In this document: positions 24,402 through 32,309 of the stretch, one piece after another | Layout of the letters: every line of letters begins with the position of its first letter | Numbering within the stretch: the stretch's first letter is position 1 | DNA from: Hymenobacter perfusus | GTDB taxonomy: Bacteria > Bacteroidota > Bacteroidia > Cytophagales > Hymenobacteraceae | Length of the DNA: 64,000 nucleotides | Reading direction: 5' to 3' | Assembly (NCBI RefSeq): GCF_003944765.1 | Contig: NZ_RWIU01000001.1 | Span: forward strand, 186,001 to 250,000 | Position numbers and translations under genes: made by a program | The notes under the pieces: generated by a model | Told to the model about the DNA's origin: nothing | The model's database searches: none | Seen by the model: the letters and a program-made list of their open reading frames with translations, nothing else

Positions 24402-27011
24402 CTATGCCCGGCGGCGCTTCAGCATCAGGTAATCCAGGTAGTACAGGATTTTGATGCTCACGTTGTTGTTGTGGGGCGTGTTGATGGTGTTGCTCAGGTT
24501 ATCGAAGTAAAGCGGGGTGGCCTCGTTGGCTTCCAGAAAGGAGGAGCTGGCGTTTTTCCAGACGATGCTCACCTGCGAGCCAGGCGCAAACCACCACGAG
24601 TACACGGCATCCACATTGAAAGCGTTGAACGTGTTGTCGCGGTTGCGGCGGTAGTCCACCAGCTGCTCCGCGCCGCCCTTGCCGAGGCGGGCGAAGTCGC
24701 GGTAATTCACGGTGCTGGTGTAGTGCCGCGTGCGAATGGTGAGCGACATGCGGTTGTTGAACGTGTACGCCCCCGACAGTGTGTTGGTCACCGTCAGCAC
24801 CCGGCGGCGGCCCAGCAGCACGTCGCCGGGGTGGTTGTCGCGGAACCGGGCGTCGTCGGGCAGGCTGGTATCGAGGCCGCCGTTCACGTAGCCAATCTGG
24901 TTTTCGCGCAGGTTCCAGTCGAGGTTGTAGCGGAAGTTGAGCTGGTTGCTCACGCGGTAGCGCGGCGAAACGCCCCAGCCATAGCCCATGCGCCGGGCCC
25001 GGGGCAGCCGGTCGTCCTGGGCGTACCAGCGCACCCCGGCGTTCAGGTCCCAGGCCAGCTTTTTGCGGTAGTCGGTGGAGAGAAAGCCGCCCACGTTGGC
25101 ATTCACCGGCACCCGCACGTAATAGTCGCCCAAGGGGTACTGCCGGGGCTCGTAGTAGTCGTGCGTCACGGGGTTGGCATCGAAGTTCATGCCCGTGGTC
25201 AGGAAGCTTTTGGTGAAGGTGGTGTTCCAGCCCGCCGCTACGTTGGCGTTCTGGTAGCGCGTGGGTTTGTAGAGCAGCGAGTGGTTGAGGCTGGCCCAAG
25301 AGTAAAAGTTGTTCACCTTCCAGAAGGGCTGGTATTTGTTGTAGCTCAGGTTCAGGTACTGCGAAATGTTGTTGTTGCCGAACAGAATGCCCAAATCGTT
25401 GGGGTTGTACGTGTCCGACTCGATGCCCTGCCCCAGCTGCCAGGTGAAGTTGCCGCTGATTTTATTAAGGCCGATCTGGTACTTATAGCCGTTCTGGTCA
25501 TCGATGCGCTGCTCCGAACCAAACGCATTACCCTGGCGGCGCGAGTACACCACGCGGCCGTCAATGGCGTAGGCGTTCTTCTTGTCGGCGAAGCGGAACA
25601 GGCCGCCCGTTACGTTGGCATCGTACGTGCTGCCCCAGCGCGTGACGTTGGTATTAATGAGCGAGACGTAGCTGTTGTTCTTGAGGCTCTGATCCAACAC
25701 CATGATGCTGTAGTTGCTGAACGGCTGCGTCAGCACGTCCCGCTCCCGACCATCCACCGAGTCGCGCACGGTGGCGTACACATCGTTGCTGAGGGCGTTG
25801 AACACGCCCACGCCCAGCCCTTTGCTGGTACGGCCCGATACTTTGGTGGCGTTGAGCAGGCGCGTCACGCCAGGGTTGCTGACCACCGACTCGCCCGGCC
25901 GCCACTGGCCGTCGGGGCCCCGTTCACCGGCCCGCAGCTGGTCGCCCACGCTGCCGAAGCCGATGGGCGTGGCCCCCACCCGCCGCGAGTAGAACAGGTT
26001 GCCTTTGTTGAAGAGCTCGGTGCCCTCGGTGAAGAACTGGCGGTTTTCCTGGAACTGCACCTCGAAAGGCGACAGGTTGAGCACTTGGTTGTCGCTCTGT
26101 ACCTGTCCGAAATCAGGTACCAGTGTGGCGTCTAGCGTGAAGCTCTCGTTGATGCCCCACTTCACATCGGCCCCGCCGTTGAAGCTGGTGCTGGAGTTGC
26201 GGGTGCCCTGCTCGTTGTAGGGGTAGTGGTTGACGTAGCTGGAAATGTAGGGCGTGAGCGAGAGGCGCAACGGCGGCTGAATGTTCTTGAGGCCCTGCAG
26301 CTCGCCCCACTGGTTCACGAAGCCATCCACGGCCGGCTTCACCTCGTTCCAGAAAAAGCCCTGGTTGTCACGCTTGCGCTGGCGCATGAAATTCACGCCC
26401 CAGAGCTGCTCGGCGGCTTTGCTGAAGCGGATGGCCGAGTACGGAATCCGCACTTCGGCCACCCAGTCGGTGCCGCGCAGGGCCGTGCGCGAGTCCCACA
26501 CGGCGTTCCAGTTGAAATCTTCGCCCCCGGCCGGCGAGTAGCGGGCATCAGCCTGCACGCCGCCAGTGGTGATAAAGAAGCCGTAGCCGTTGATTTTATC
26601 GTGATAGGTATCGAGGAAAATGCCGAAAAAATCGGTATTGCCCATATTGTCGCGCTCCGACAGTTCCCGCATAATCGAGTCCTGCGACACGTCATGCATT
26701 ATGGCCCCGATATAGAGGTTGGCGTCGTCGTACAGAATGCGGACTTCGGTCGGGTGCTTTTCGCGGGGGCCAGGATTGGGCCGGTTCTGGATGAACTCGG
26801 TGGCAATGGGGGCCTGCTGCCAGATGGCCTCGTTCAGGTCACCATCCAGCTTGATGGCTTCGGTAATGCGCAAAGCCTGGAGCTGGCGCTTGGGGGCCGG
26901 CACGGCGGCGGCCGTAACGGCCGCCTCGGAGGCGGGCTGGGATTGGGCCTGCCCGGCTACGGTGGTCAGCAGCACGCCCACCAGCAGTAGGAACACACGG
27001 ATATACTTCAC
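24402..27011 (-). CDS. DUF5916 outer-membrane protein with CBM9-like domain
   Basis: 869 residues from GTG 27011, where the signal peptide begins (KYIRVFLLLVGVLLTTVAGQAQ); a GC-frame extension to ATG 27041 is possible. The N-terminal part (about 50-230) is a carbohydrate-binding family 9-like domain: ITEAIKLDGDLNEAIWQQAPIATEF, VRILYDDANLYIGAIMHD. The remaining 600 residues are the DUF5916 barrel: VDFGQ-like VPDFGQVQSDNQVLNLSPFEVQFQENRQFFTEG followed by many antiparallel strands. Outer membrane; ligand and role unknown, family common in Bacteroidota. Confidence 0.87.
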   Translation of the reverse strand: MKYIRVFLLLVGVLLTTVAGQAQSQPASEAAVTAAAVPAPKRQLQALRITEAIKLDGDLNEAIWQQAPIATEFIQNRPNPGPREKHPTEVRILYDDANLYIGAIMHDVSQDSIMRELSERDNMGNTDFFGIFLDTYHDKINGYGFFITTGGVQADARYSPAGGEDFNWNAVWDSRTALRGTDWVAEVRIPYSAIRFSKAAEQLWGVNFMRQRKRDNQGFFWNEVKPAVDGFVNQWGELQGLKNIQPPLRLSLTPYISSYVNHYPYNEQGTRNSSTSFNGGADVKWGINESFTLDATLVPDFGQVQSDNQVLNLSPFEVQFQENRQFFTEGTELFNKGNLFYSRRVGATPIGFGSVGDQLRAGERGPDGQWRPGESVVSNPGVTRLLNATKVSGRTSKGLGVGVFNALSNDVYATVRDSVDGRERDVLTQPFSNYSIMVLDQSLKNNSYVSLINTNVTRWGSTYDANVTGGLFRFADKKNAYAIDGRVVYSRRQGNAFGSEQRIDDQNGYKYQIGLNKISGNFTWQLGQGIESDTYNPNDLGILFGNNNISQYLNLSYNKYQPFWKVNNFYSWASLNHSLLYKPTRYQNANVAAGWNTTFTKSFLTTGMNFDANPVTHDYYEPRQYPLGDYYVRVPVNANVGGFLSTDYRKKLAWDLNAGVRWYAQDDRLPRARRMGYGWGVSPRYRVSNQLNFRYNLDWNLRENQIGYVNGGLDTSLPDDARFRDNHPGDVLLGRRRVLTVTNTLSGAYTFNNRMSLTIRTRHYTSTVNYRDFARLGKGGAEQLVDYRRNRDNTFNAFNVDAVYSWWFAPGSQVSIVWKNASSSFLEANEATPLYFDNLSNTINTPHNNNVSIKILYYLDYLMLKRRRA

Positions 27012-27204
27012 GGCGCAAAGACGAGAGGAGAGGTAAAACAAGCGGTAGGTGGTAGCGAGGTGAAACGCCCGCCGACCAGAACAGTAAAGACCAGGCGGCG
27101 GCGGGCAAAACGGGCGGAATACTTGCCGCCGGCGCGGCGGAACGCTGCAATAGATGCAGGCCTCCCGGCAACCGTTGCCTCACTTCACAAATACTTCATA
27201 AGAT

Positions 27205-27234
27205 AACCGGCCGCCGTTGCAGCGGCGGCCGGTT
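27205..27234 (-). terminator. Hairpin after the BlaI/M56 operon
   Basis: A perfect 12-bp stem (AACCGGCCGCCG with its complement), 6-nt loop, 17 bp downstream of the M56 stop at 27251. On the minus strand it is followed by a weakly T-rich stretch. Confidence 0.65.
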
Positions 27235-27250
27235 GAGGCCTCACACGACC

Positions 27251-29872
27251 TTACTCATTCACGGAAATCTGGATGGTCTGGCTGGTGTTGCGGCCGTTGG
27301 CATCGGGAGCATCCAGCAGCTTGCGGTACTTCTCGGTCAGGGCGGCCGACTGCTTTTTGCCATTCACGGTCAGGCCGTCTTTGGTGAGTTGGAGCTGGAA
27401 CGCCTTTTCGTTGGCTCCCAGCAAACCGTCGCGGCGCAGCTCGGCGCGCACCTCGTCCGAATCGACGCGCGGAGCGGCGGGAGCGGCCGGGGGCAGTGGC
27501 ACACGCGGGGCGCGGGGTGAACGGGGAGCCGCTGGCGGCGCGGGCGGCGCGGGCATATCCCCACCGGTGGTAGTGGTGGTGCCGTTTGTCTGGCGGTTCA
27601 TCACGAAGGAGCCTTTGGTGAGCTTGCGCCCATCCCGCTGCTCTACCAGTTTCAGGTATTTAGCGTGCAGCGCAGCCGACTGCTTTTTGCCGTTGACGGT
27701 AAGCGCCGTGGGCGTGAGCGTCATCTGCACATTGTTGGTGCTTTTGATGAGGCCATCGTTGCGCAGCTCCCGCAGCAGGCCTTCATCGGCCACGCGGCGG
27801 CTGTCGGCCCGGCGCATTTCCTCGTCGTGGCGGCGCATGTTTACTTCATGGCGGCGCATTTCTTCCTCGTGGCGGCGCATGTCCACCTCCACGTCTACTT
27901 TGATTTCCTGCTGCTCCTGGGCCGCGTCGCGGCGGGCTTCGTCGCGGGCATCCTGGCGGTCCTGGGCTTCGTCGCGGGCGTCCTGCTGCTGGTCGCGCAG
28001 GTCGCTAAGGCGGTCCTGAATTTCCTCGCGCTGCTCTTCGGTCAGCTTTTCATCCTGCAAGGTGTTGCGCAAGGAGCGCTCGGCACTCTGCAAGGCCTGC
28101 AACCGAATGGACAGGCTTTTGTCGGCTGAAAGAGCGCTCCGGTTCATTTCGGCGCGCCACTGCGGGTTTTCGCTGAACTGGCGGCGGGCTTCGGCGGCAG
28201 CGCGCTGGGCCTCGGCCCGGATGCGGACAGCCTCGGCTTTGCTCAGGCCTGGCCCCTGGAAGCGGAAGTTCTGGTTGAAATTCTTATCGAAAGTCTTATC
28301 GAAGGTCTGGTCGAAATTGAAGCTGAAGTTATCGGAGCCGTTCCACGGTCCCCGACGGCCGGGCAGTTGTACTACTTCCACCTGCGGGTCGCCCTTCTTG
28401 CTTTTTTTCTTACCGGTGGTGGCCGCTTCCACCCGCTGGCCATCCACGGTGAAGTTGGTTACGCGGCCCTTTTTGTCTTTTTCCAACACGATGGTCCCGG
28501 ACCGGTTCCGACCGGGCTGGGGTACTACCACAATCTGCTGACGGGTGCGCTTGCGGCGCTTTTCTTCCTCGTCGCCGCCAACGGCCGCAGGTGCCGGAGC
28601 GGACTCCATTAGCTCGGGCATTTCGGTTACATCGGCCACGTCGGCGGCATCGGCTGCCGGTGCCTCAGCTGGCAGCAGCTCTGCTTCGGCTGGCTTACGG
28701 GTAGTATCGGTTTCTTCGCTAAGGAAAGGAAGCCGCGAGAGAGCACCCCGGCCGGCCGTTCCGGCGGTGGGGCTCGGGTCGGCAATGGCCACGGCCGAGG
28801 TCAGCAGCACCAGGCCGCCCAGCACCACGCAAGCCGCCATAAAGCCCTCCGTGAACGTGGGAGCCGTGCGGCCCTGCACCAGCCGCCGGATGCGGCCCAG
28901 CACCGAGCCATCGGGCCCCAGGGCCGATAAGGCCAGGCGGCCGTTAGCAGTTTCGGGTTGGGCGGTCAGCTCCGTGAGGGCGGCCAAAGCGCGGGCCACC
29001 GTGAGCGGGTTGCCACCCACCAGGGCCGTAGCCACGTCGTCGCAGCAGTTTTCGCGCTCGGTGCGCAGGCAGGCCGTGATAAACCACACGGCCGGGTGGT
29101 AGAAGAACACAGTTTCAGCCACCGACTGCAACAGGTTCATCAGGTAGTCGCGACGCTGCACATGGGCCAACTCGTGGGCCAGAATGGCCTCCATATACGT
29201 CAGGCTCAGCCCCGTGACGGTACCCAGCGGCAGCAGCACTACCGGCCGCAGGTGTCCCACCACCACCGGCGTCCGCACCAGGGCCGACTCCAGCAGCTGG
29301 ATGGGCTGTTTCAGCCCGGCCTTATTGGCTAGGGTCAGCAGACGGGCCTGCCACTCCTCGGCCAGCGGCTGTACTCGGTAGCGGCGCAGGCGCTGCACGT
29401 AGGCCAGCCCACCCAGCAAGCGGAGCGTCATGGCCAGCAACCCCAGCAGCCAGGCAGCTACCAGCACCGGAATGTTCTCATCGAAGTACACCATCCAGGC
29501 AGCCATGCCGGTAGGCGCAGCCGGAGCCAGGGCCACCTCAGTGGCCGCTGAGGCCGGGGCGGCAGCCACCAGCCCAGACTGGGCGGCGGGCCGGGCGGCC
29601 TCATTTTCTATTTGGAACGCGGCTGTTGCGCCCGACGCGGCCGTTGGCGCGGCCATGTAGTAGCGGCCAAACGTAATGCCCGACAGCGTCAGGAGCAGCA
29701 GCATACCCACCGCCGCTGTGCGGTAGCGCACTTCCGCGCTGTGTTGGCGCAACAGCAGCAGCAGGCCGGCCAGGGCCAGGGCTACCACCGCCCCCTGCCA
29801 CAGAGAATGTACCAAAGTCCAGCCCAGGGCCCGCATCAGGGCAGCAGGTAGCAGTTGTTCAAACCAGTTCAT
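27251..29872 (-). CDS. M56 (BlaR1-type) membrane metallopeptidase sensor
   Basis: 873 residues. Membrane segments at about 23-40, 53-70, 132-155 and 345-365 frame the M56 domain; the zinc motif HELAH is at 233-237 with ERENCCDD near 273. The protein has no penicillin-binding sensor domain. Instead its external part carries an acidic/basic spacer, a run of heptad-like repeats (MRRHEEE, MRRHEVN, MRRHDEE) and two copies of a 50-60-residue module (about 700-760 and 812-865) sharing DGL and TVNGKKQSAAL. It should detect an envelope signal and trigger cleavage of the BlaI-type repressor whose gene overlaps it by 4 bp. The signal is unknown. Confidence 0.9.
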   Translation of the reverse strand: MNWFEQLLPAALMRALGWTLVHSLWQGAVVALALAGLLLLLRQHSAEVRYRTAAVGMLLLLTLSGITFGRYYMAAPTAASGATAAFQIENEAARPAAQSGLVAAAPASAATEVALAPAAPTGMAAWMVYFDENIPVLVAAWLLGLLAMTLRLLGGLAYVQRLRRYRVQPLAEEWQARLLTLANKAGLKQPIQLLESALVRTPVVVGHLRPVVLLPLGTVTGLSLTYMEAILAHELAHVQRRDYLMNLLQSVAETVFFYHPAVWFITACLRTERENCCDDVATALVGGNPLTVARALAALTELTAQPETANGRLALSALGPDGSVLGRIRRLVQGRTAPTFTEGFMAACVVLGGLVLLTSAVAIADPSPTAGTAGRGALSRLPFLSEETDTTRKPAEAELLPAEAPAADAADVADVTEMPELMESAPAPAAVGGDEEEKRRKRTRQQIVVVPQPGRNRSGTIVLEKDKKGRVTNFTVDGQRVEAATTGKKKSKKGDPQVEVVQLPGRRGPWNGSDNFSFNFDQTFDKTFDKNFNQNFRFQGPGLSKAEAVRIRAEAQRAAAEARRQFSENPQWRAEMNRSALSADKSLSIRLQALQSAERSLRNTLQDEKLTEEQREEIQDRLSDLRDQQQDARDEAQDRQDARDEARRDAAQEQQEIKVDVEVDMRRHEEEMRRHEVNMRRHDEEMRRADSRRVADEGLLRELRNDGLIKSTNNVQMTLTPTALTVNGKKQSAALHAKYLKLVEQRDGRKLTKGSFVMNRQTNGTTTTTGGDMPAPPAPPAAPRSPRAPRVPLPPAAPAAPRVDSDEVRAELRRDGLLGANEKAFQLQLTKDGLTVNGKKQSAALTEKYRKLLDAPDANGRNTSQTIQISVNE

Positions 29873-30288
29873 CGGGCGTCGTCGGTTGAGGGTGAGGTGG
29901 TATCGTTCTGAATCTCAATATCGTTGAGTAGGCGGCGGATCTGGGCCAACTCCTCGCGGGAAGTGCGGCGGTTGCCGAGGGCCTGCATCACCAGCTTCAT
30001 GGCCGAGCCCCCAAAGGCCGCGTCCACAAACCGGTCGAGCAGCAGGCCCTGGGTTTCCTCCTCCCGCACGGCGGCGCGGTACACGTGGGTTTTGCTGTCG
30101 TCGTCGCGCAGCACCAGCCCTTTGTCGAGCATGAGCTGCAGCAGTTTCAGGGCGGTGGTGTAGCCTACTTCACGGCGGCGGTTCAGCTCGTCGTTCACGA
30201 AGCGGACAGTGCTGGGGCCGTGCTGCCAGAGCACCTGCAGAATCTCCAGCTCCGCCTCGGTGGGCTTAGGAAGGGGTTGTTTACTCAT
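29869..30288 (-). CDS. BlaI/MecI/CopY-family repressor
   Basis: 139 residues from ATG 30288. The winged-helix pattern is clear: PTEAELEILQVLWQHGPSTVRFVNDEL, then YTTALKLLQLMLDKGLVLRDDDSKTHVYRA. The C-terminal dimerisation helices follow (LLLDRFVDAAFGGSAMKLVM). Its TGA overlaps the ATG of the M56 gene (ATGA), so the two are translationally coupled. It most likely represses its own operon through the three dyads at 30389-30462 and is inactivated by the M56 protease. Confidence 0.93.
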   Translation of the reverse strand: MSKQPLPKPTEAELEILQVLWQHGPSTVRFVNDELNRRREVGYTTALKLLQLMLDKGLVLRDDDSKTHVYRAAVREEETQGLLLDRFVDAAFGGSAMKLVMQALGNRRTSREELAQIRRLLNDIEIQNDTTSPSTDDAR

Positions 30289-30388
30289 CAGAAAAGCGGT
30301 TATAAAGTACCTGGAATGATTCCGAACCCGGTGAGTAGCTCCGCCGCCGGCCGCTGTTCCGTGCACGAGCAACAACGACCAAAAGCAC

Positions 30389-30404
30389 TACGAACCAGTT
30401 CGTA
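30389..30404. promoter_or_regulatory. Repressor operator 1
   Basis: TACGAACCAGTTCGTA, a 16-bp dyad with 7-bp perfect arms. It lies just downstream of the predicted -7 box on the minus strand, over the likely transcription start of the BlaI/M56 operon. Confidence 0.75.
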
Positions 30405-30407
30405 CAT

Positions 30408-30438
30408 CAAACATATACGAAACGTGTCGTACGTCCAA
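30408..30438 (-). promoter_or_regulatory. Promoter of the BlaI/M56 operon
   Basis: Minus strand: TTG (complement of 30436-30438), 20 bp, then TATGTTTG (complement of 30408-30415), matching the Bacteroidota -33 TTG and -7 TAnnTTTG consensus with good spacing. The leader to the ATG at 30288 would be about 110 nt. Confidence 0.7.
30416..30431. promoter_or_regulatory. Repressor operator 2, between -33 and -7
   Basis: TACGAAACGTGTCGTA: TACGA, 6-bp spacer, TCGTA. It occupies the space between the two promoter boxes, so bound repressor would exclude the polymerase. Confidence 0.75.
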
Positions 30439-30446
30439 GATATATC

Positions 30447-30462
30447 TACGATTTATTTCGTA
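30447..30462. promoter_or_regulatory. Repressor operator 3, upstream of -33
   Basis: TACGATTTATTTCGTA: same TACGA-N6-TCGTA design. Starts are 27 and 31 bp apart across the three sites, roughly three helical turns, so dimers would line up on one face. Confidence 0.7.
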
Positions 30463-30501
30463 CAATATTTTATCTACCTGATTATAAGCATACAATATAA
30501 T

Positions 30502-30538
30502 AAAAAACCCCTGACCGCAGGCTATCTGCAGTCAGGGG
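30502..30538 (-). terminator. Terminator after folB
   Basis: Stem CCCCTGAC with GTCAGGGG extended by CGCAG/CTGCA, and an A6 run at 30502-30507 that reads as a T-run on the minus strand, 32 bp after the folB stop. Confidence 0.8.
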
Positions 30539-30569
30539 CCTGGGCCGCTGCGTTGGCGAAAAGCCGCTG

Positions 30570-30926
30570 TTACCGGTGCCGCTCCAGCGTAACGCGGGCC
30601 CGCTCGCAGATACCGCCCAGCGGCGGGTTGAACTTCGAGACGCTCACCCGCACGCCGGCCACGTAGGGGAATGCCTCCAGCACCCGGTCGAGCACCCGGT
30701 GGCCCAGGTGTTCCAGCAGGCGAGCTGGGGCCTGCATCTCCTCGCGCACCACCCGGTACAGCACCTCGTAGTTCACAGTTTCGCGCAGCTGGTCGGAAGC
30801 CCCGGCCGCGTGCAGGTCGGTGTCGATGTAGAGGTCCACGCCGTACTTGTTGCCGATCTTCTGTTCCTCGTCGTAGTATCCGTGGAAGGCAAAAAACTCC
30901 ATGCCTTCAAGTGCAATCTGACCCAT
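30570..30926 (-). CDS. folB: Dihydroneopterin aldolase
   Basis: 118 residues, the usual size. Family features: IALEGMEFFAFHGYYDEEQKIGNKY at the N-terminus (with the catalytic-site Glu/Tyr region), NYEVLYRVVREEM in the middle and the C-terminal VSKFNPPLGG with the active-site lysine. It converts 7,8-dihydroneopterin to 6-hydroxymethyl-dihydropterin in folate synthesis. It is transcribed alone with its own terminator; folE and a PTPS/QueD gene lie 28 kb away. The start is preceded by GTGA-type repeat units. Confidence 0.93.
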   Translation of the reverse strand: MGQIALEGMEFFAFHGYYDEEQKIGNKYGVDLYIDTDLHAAGASDQLRETVNYEVLYRVVREEMQAPARLLEHLGHRVLDRVLEAFPYVAGVRVSVSKFNPPLGGICERARVTLERHR

Positions 30927-30929
30927 GCG

Positions 30930-30956
30930 GTGAATTGGTGAGTGGTGAGTGGTGAG
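30930..30956. repeat. Half copy of the GTGA-unit repeat before folB
   Basis: GTGAATTG followed by three GTGAG units, three bases upstream of the folB ATG. No matching inverted arm; it borders the REP-like element at 30966. Confidence 0.45.
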
Positions 30957-30965
30957 CTAAATGAA

Positions 30966-31043
30966 CGTCATTCCGAGCCCCGCGAGGAATCTCGCGTGCT
31001 GATGTTGCCAGAGTAATCCAAGGTCAGCACGCGAGATTCTTCG
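30966..31043. repeat. REP-like stem-loop element
   Basis: Opens with CGTCATTCCGAG, then perfect 16-bp inverted arms (30987-31002 and 31024-31039, GAATCTCGCGTGCTGA and its complement) around a 21-nt loop. It is related at its lead sequence to the elements at 11416 and 20035. Not preceded by T-runs, so not an obvious terminator. Confidence 0.6.
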
Positions 31044-31095
31044 TCCTTGCTCCAAGCGCAACATGCTCCGGGGAAGCACGCGGCTGGTAAAGCAA

Positions 31096-31126
31096 ACAAA
31101 AAAGCCCGCCCCGGAAGGCAGGCTTT
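31096..31126 (-). terminator. Terminator after the DivIVA-domain gene
   Basis: Imperfect stem (AAAGCCCGCC with GGCAGGCTTT), A-run on the left giving U-run on the minus-strand transcript, 28 bp after the stop at 31154. Confidence 0.7.
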
Positions 31127-31153
31127 CTGATAAGGCAAAGCTACGCGCTACGC

Positions 31154-32191
31154 TTAGATTTCATCGAAAAACGACTTCTCCCCGAGCGAGGCGGCGGCCA
31201 TGCCCGGCTGGCCGGGGTGCATGGGCGGGGCAGGCTGGTTAATTTCGGGGTGGCCGGGGCCGATGGGCTGGATATCCGGGGCCGGGGGCTCCACGCGGGG
31301 CGGGGCCGGATCGGGCACCTGCGACGGCGCGGGCGGATCGATGTGGGGGGCGGGCGAAATGCCGGGGTTTTCGGCCGGGGCACCGGGGCGCTCAATCTCG
31401 GGGCCGGGCTGCTGGGCCGGGGCACCGGGGTCGGGCTGCTGGCCGGGCTTGGGGTTGTAGCCGGTGGTAGCCGCCGGGCGGGCCTGGGGTTCGAGCACCA
31501 CGGAAGAACCGCCGTGGTAGACCGGGGCAGCAGCACCGCTAACCGCAGTGGCCGAAGAAGTGAAGGCAGAAGATACGTGCATGGCAGCGTCGGATTTGGG
31601 TGAATCGTCCGCGGAAGGCGGCCGGTTCACTTTTACGCTGGCCGCCCGCGAAAGGATGGCCGCCGTGCCGGCTTTCGGTCGGGCGCGGGCTTTTTCCACC
31701 TTGTCCAGCGCATCAGAGGCCAAATGGTGCAGGTCGCGGGTGAGGCCGTCGAGCAGACTTTCCAGCCGCTGACACTCCTGTCCCAGGCCGCTTACTTCCT
31801 TCTGCATCTCGGCCACGGTGCGCTCGGCTTGCTGGTAAGCATCGTCCACCACGGTACGGGCCTTCTGGCGGGCATCGTTAAGTAGCTGCTCGGCCTGAAG
31901 CTGAGCTTCGCGGATGCGCAGCTGGGCGTCGCGCTGGGCCTGCTCGGTGATGCTGTTGCCGGTATCCTCGGCCGTTTTGAGGGTGCGGTAGAGGCTGGTT
32001 TCTACTTCACGCATCTTGCTTACGTCCTGGGTGGCGTGGTCCAGCTTAAGGCGCAGCTCCCGGTTTTCGTCACCCATTCGCTCCCACTGCTGCGAGAGGG
32101 TTTGCAGAAAGGCCTGTACTTCATCCTTGTCCAACCCCCGAAAGGCTTTTTCAAAGGTTTTCTGCCGGATATCGAGGGCGGTAATTTTCAT
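31154..32191 (-). CDS. DivIVA-domain coiled-coil protein with Pro-rich tail
   Basis: 345 residues. The N-terminus (MKITALDIRQKTFEKAFRG, then GLDKDEVQAFLQTLSQQWE) is the DivIVA/GpsB membrane-targeting motif. A coiled coil runs from about 35 to 165. The last 140 residues are low-complexity, rich in Pro, Gly and Ala (PGAPAQQPGPE type). DivIVA proteins mark poles or division sites by sensing curved membrane; in Bacteroidota their role is little known. The Pro-rich tail could bind partner proteins. No cell-division genes adjoin it. Confidence 0.85.
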   Translation of the reverse strand: MKITALDIRQKTFEKAFRGLDKDEVQAFLQTLSQQWERMGDENRELRLKLDHATQDVSKMREVETSLYRTLKTAEDTGNSITEQAQRDAQLRIREAQLQAEQLLNDARQKARTVVDDAYQQAERTVAEMQKEVSGLGQECQRLESLLDGLTRDLHHLASDALDKVEKARARPKAGTAAILSRAASVKVNRPPSADDSPKSDAAMHVSSAFTSSATAVSGAAAPVYHGGSSVVLEPQARPAATTGYNPKPGQQPDPGAPAQQPGPEIERPGAPAENPGISPAPHIDPPAPSQVPDPAPPRVEPPAPDIQPIGPGHPEINQPAPPMHPGQPGMAAASLGEKSFFDEI

Positions 32192-32309
32192 GTTGGTACT
32201 AAGTAATGGGTATCAGATATCAAGACAGGCAATGGCCGGGGTAGCGTAGAAGTCGAGCATAGTGCATTCGAGCGTGTTTGCTGCAGCCTCCTTCGTTTCC
32301 AATTACCAT

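Noticed and set aside
24375..26135. 586-residue open frame on the plus strand
   Set aside because: It is antisense to the DUF5916 gene and reads as Val/Ala/His/Arg-rich filler with no domain; it results from the third-position GC bias of the real gene.
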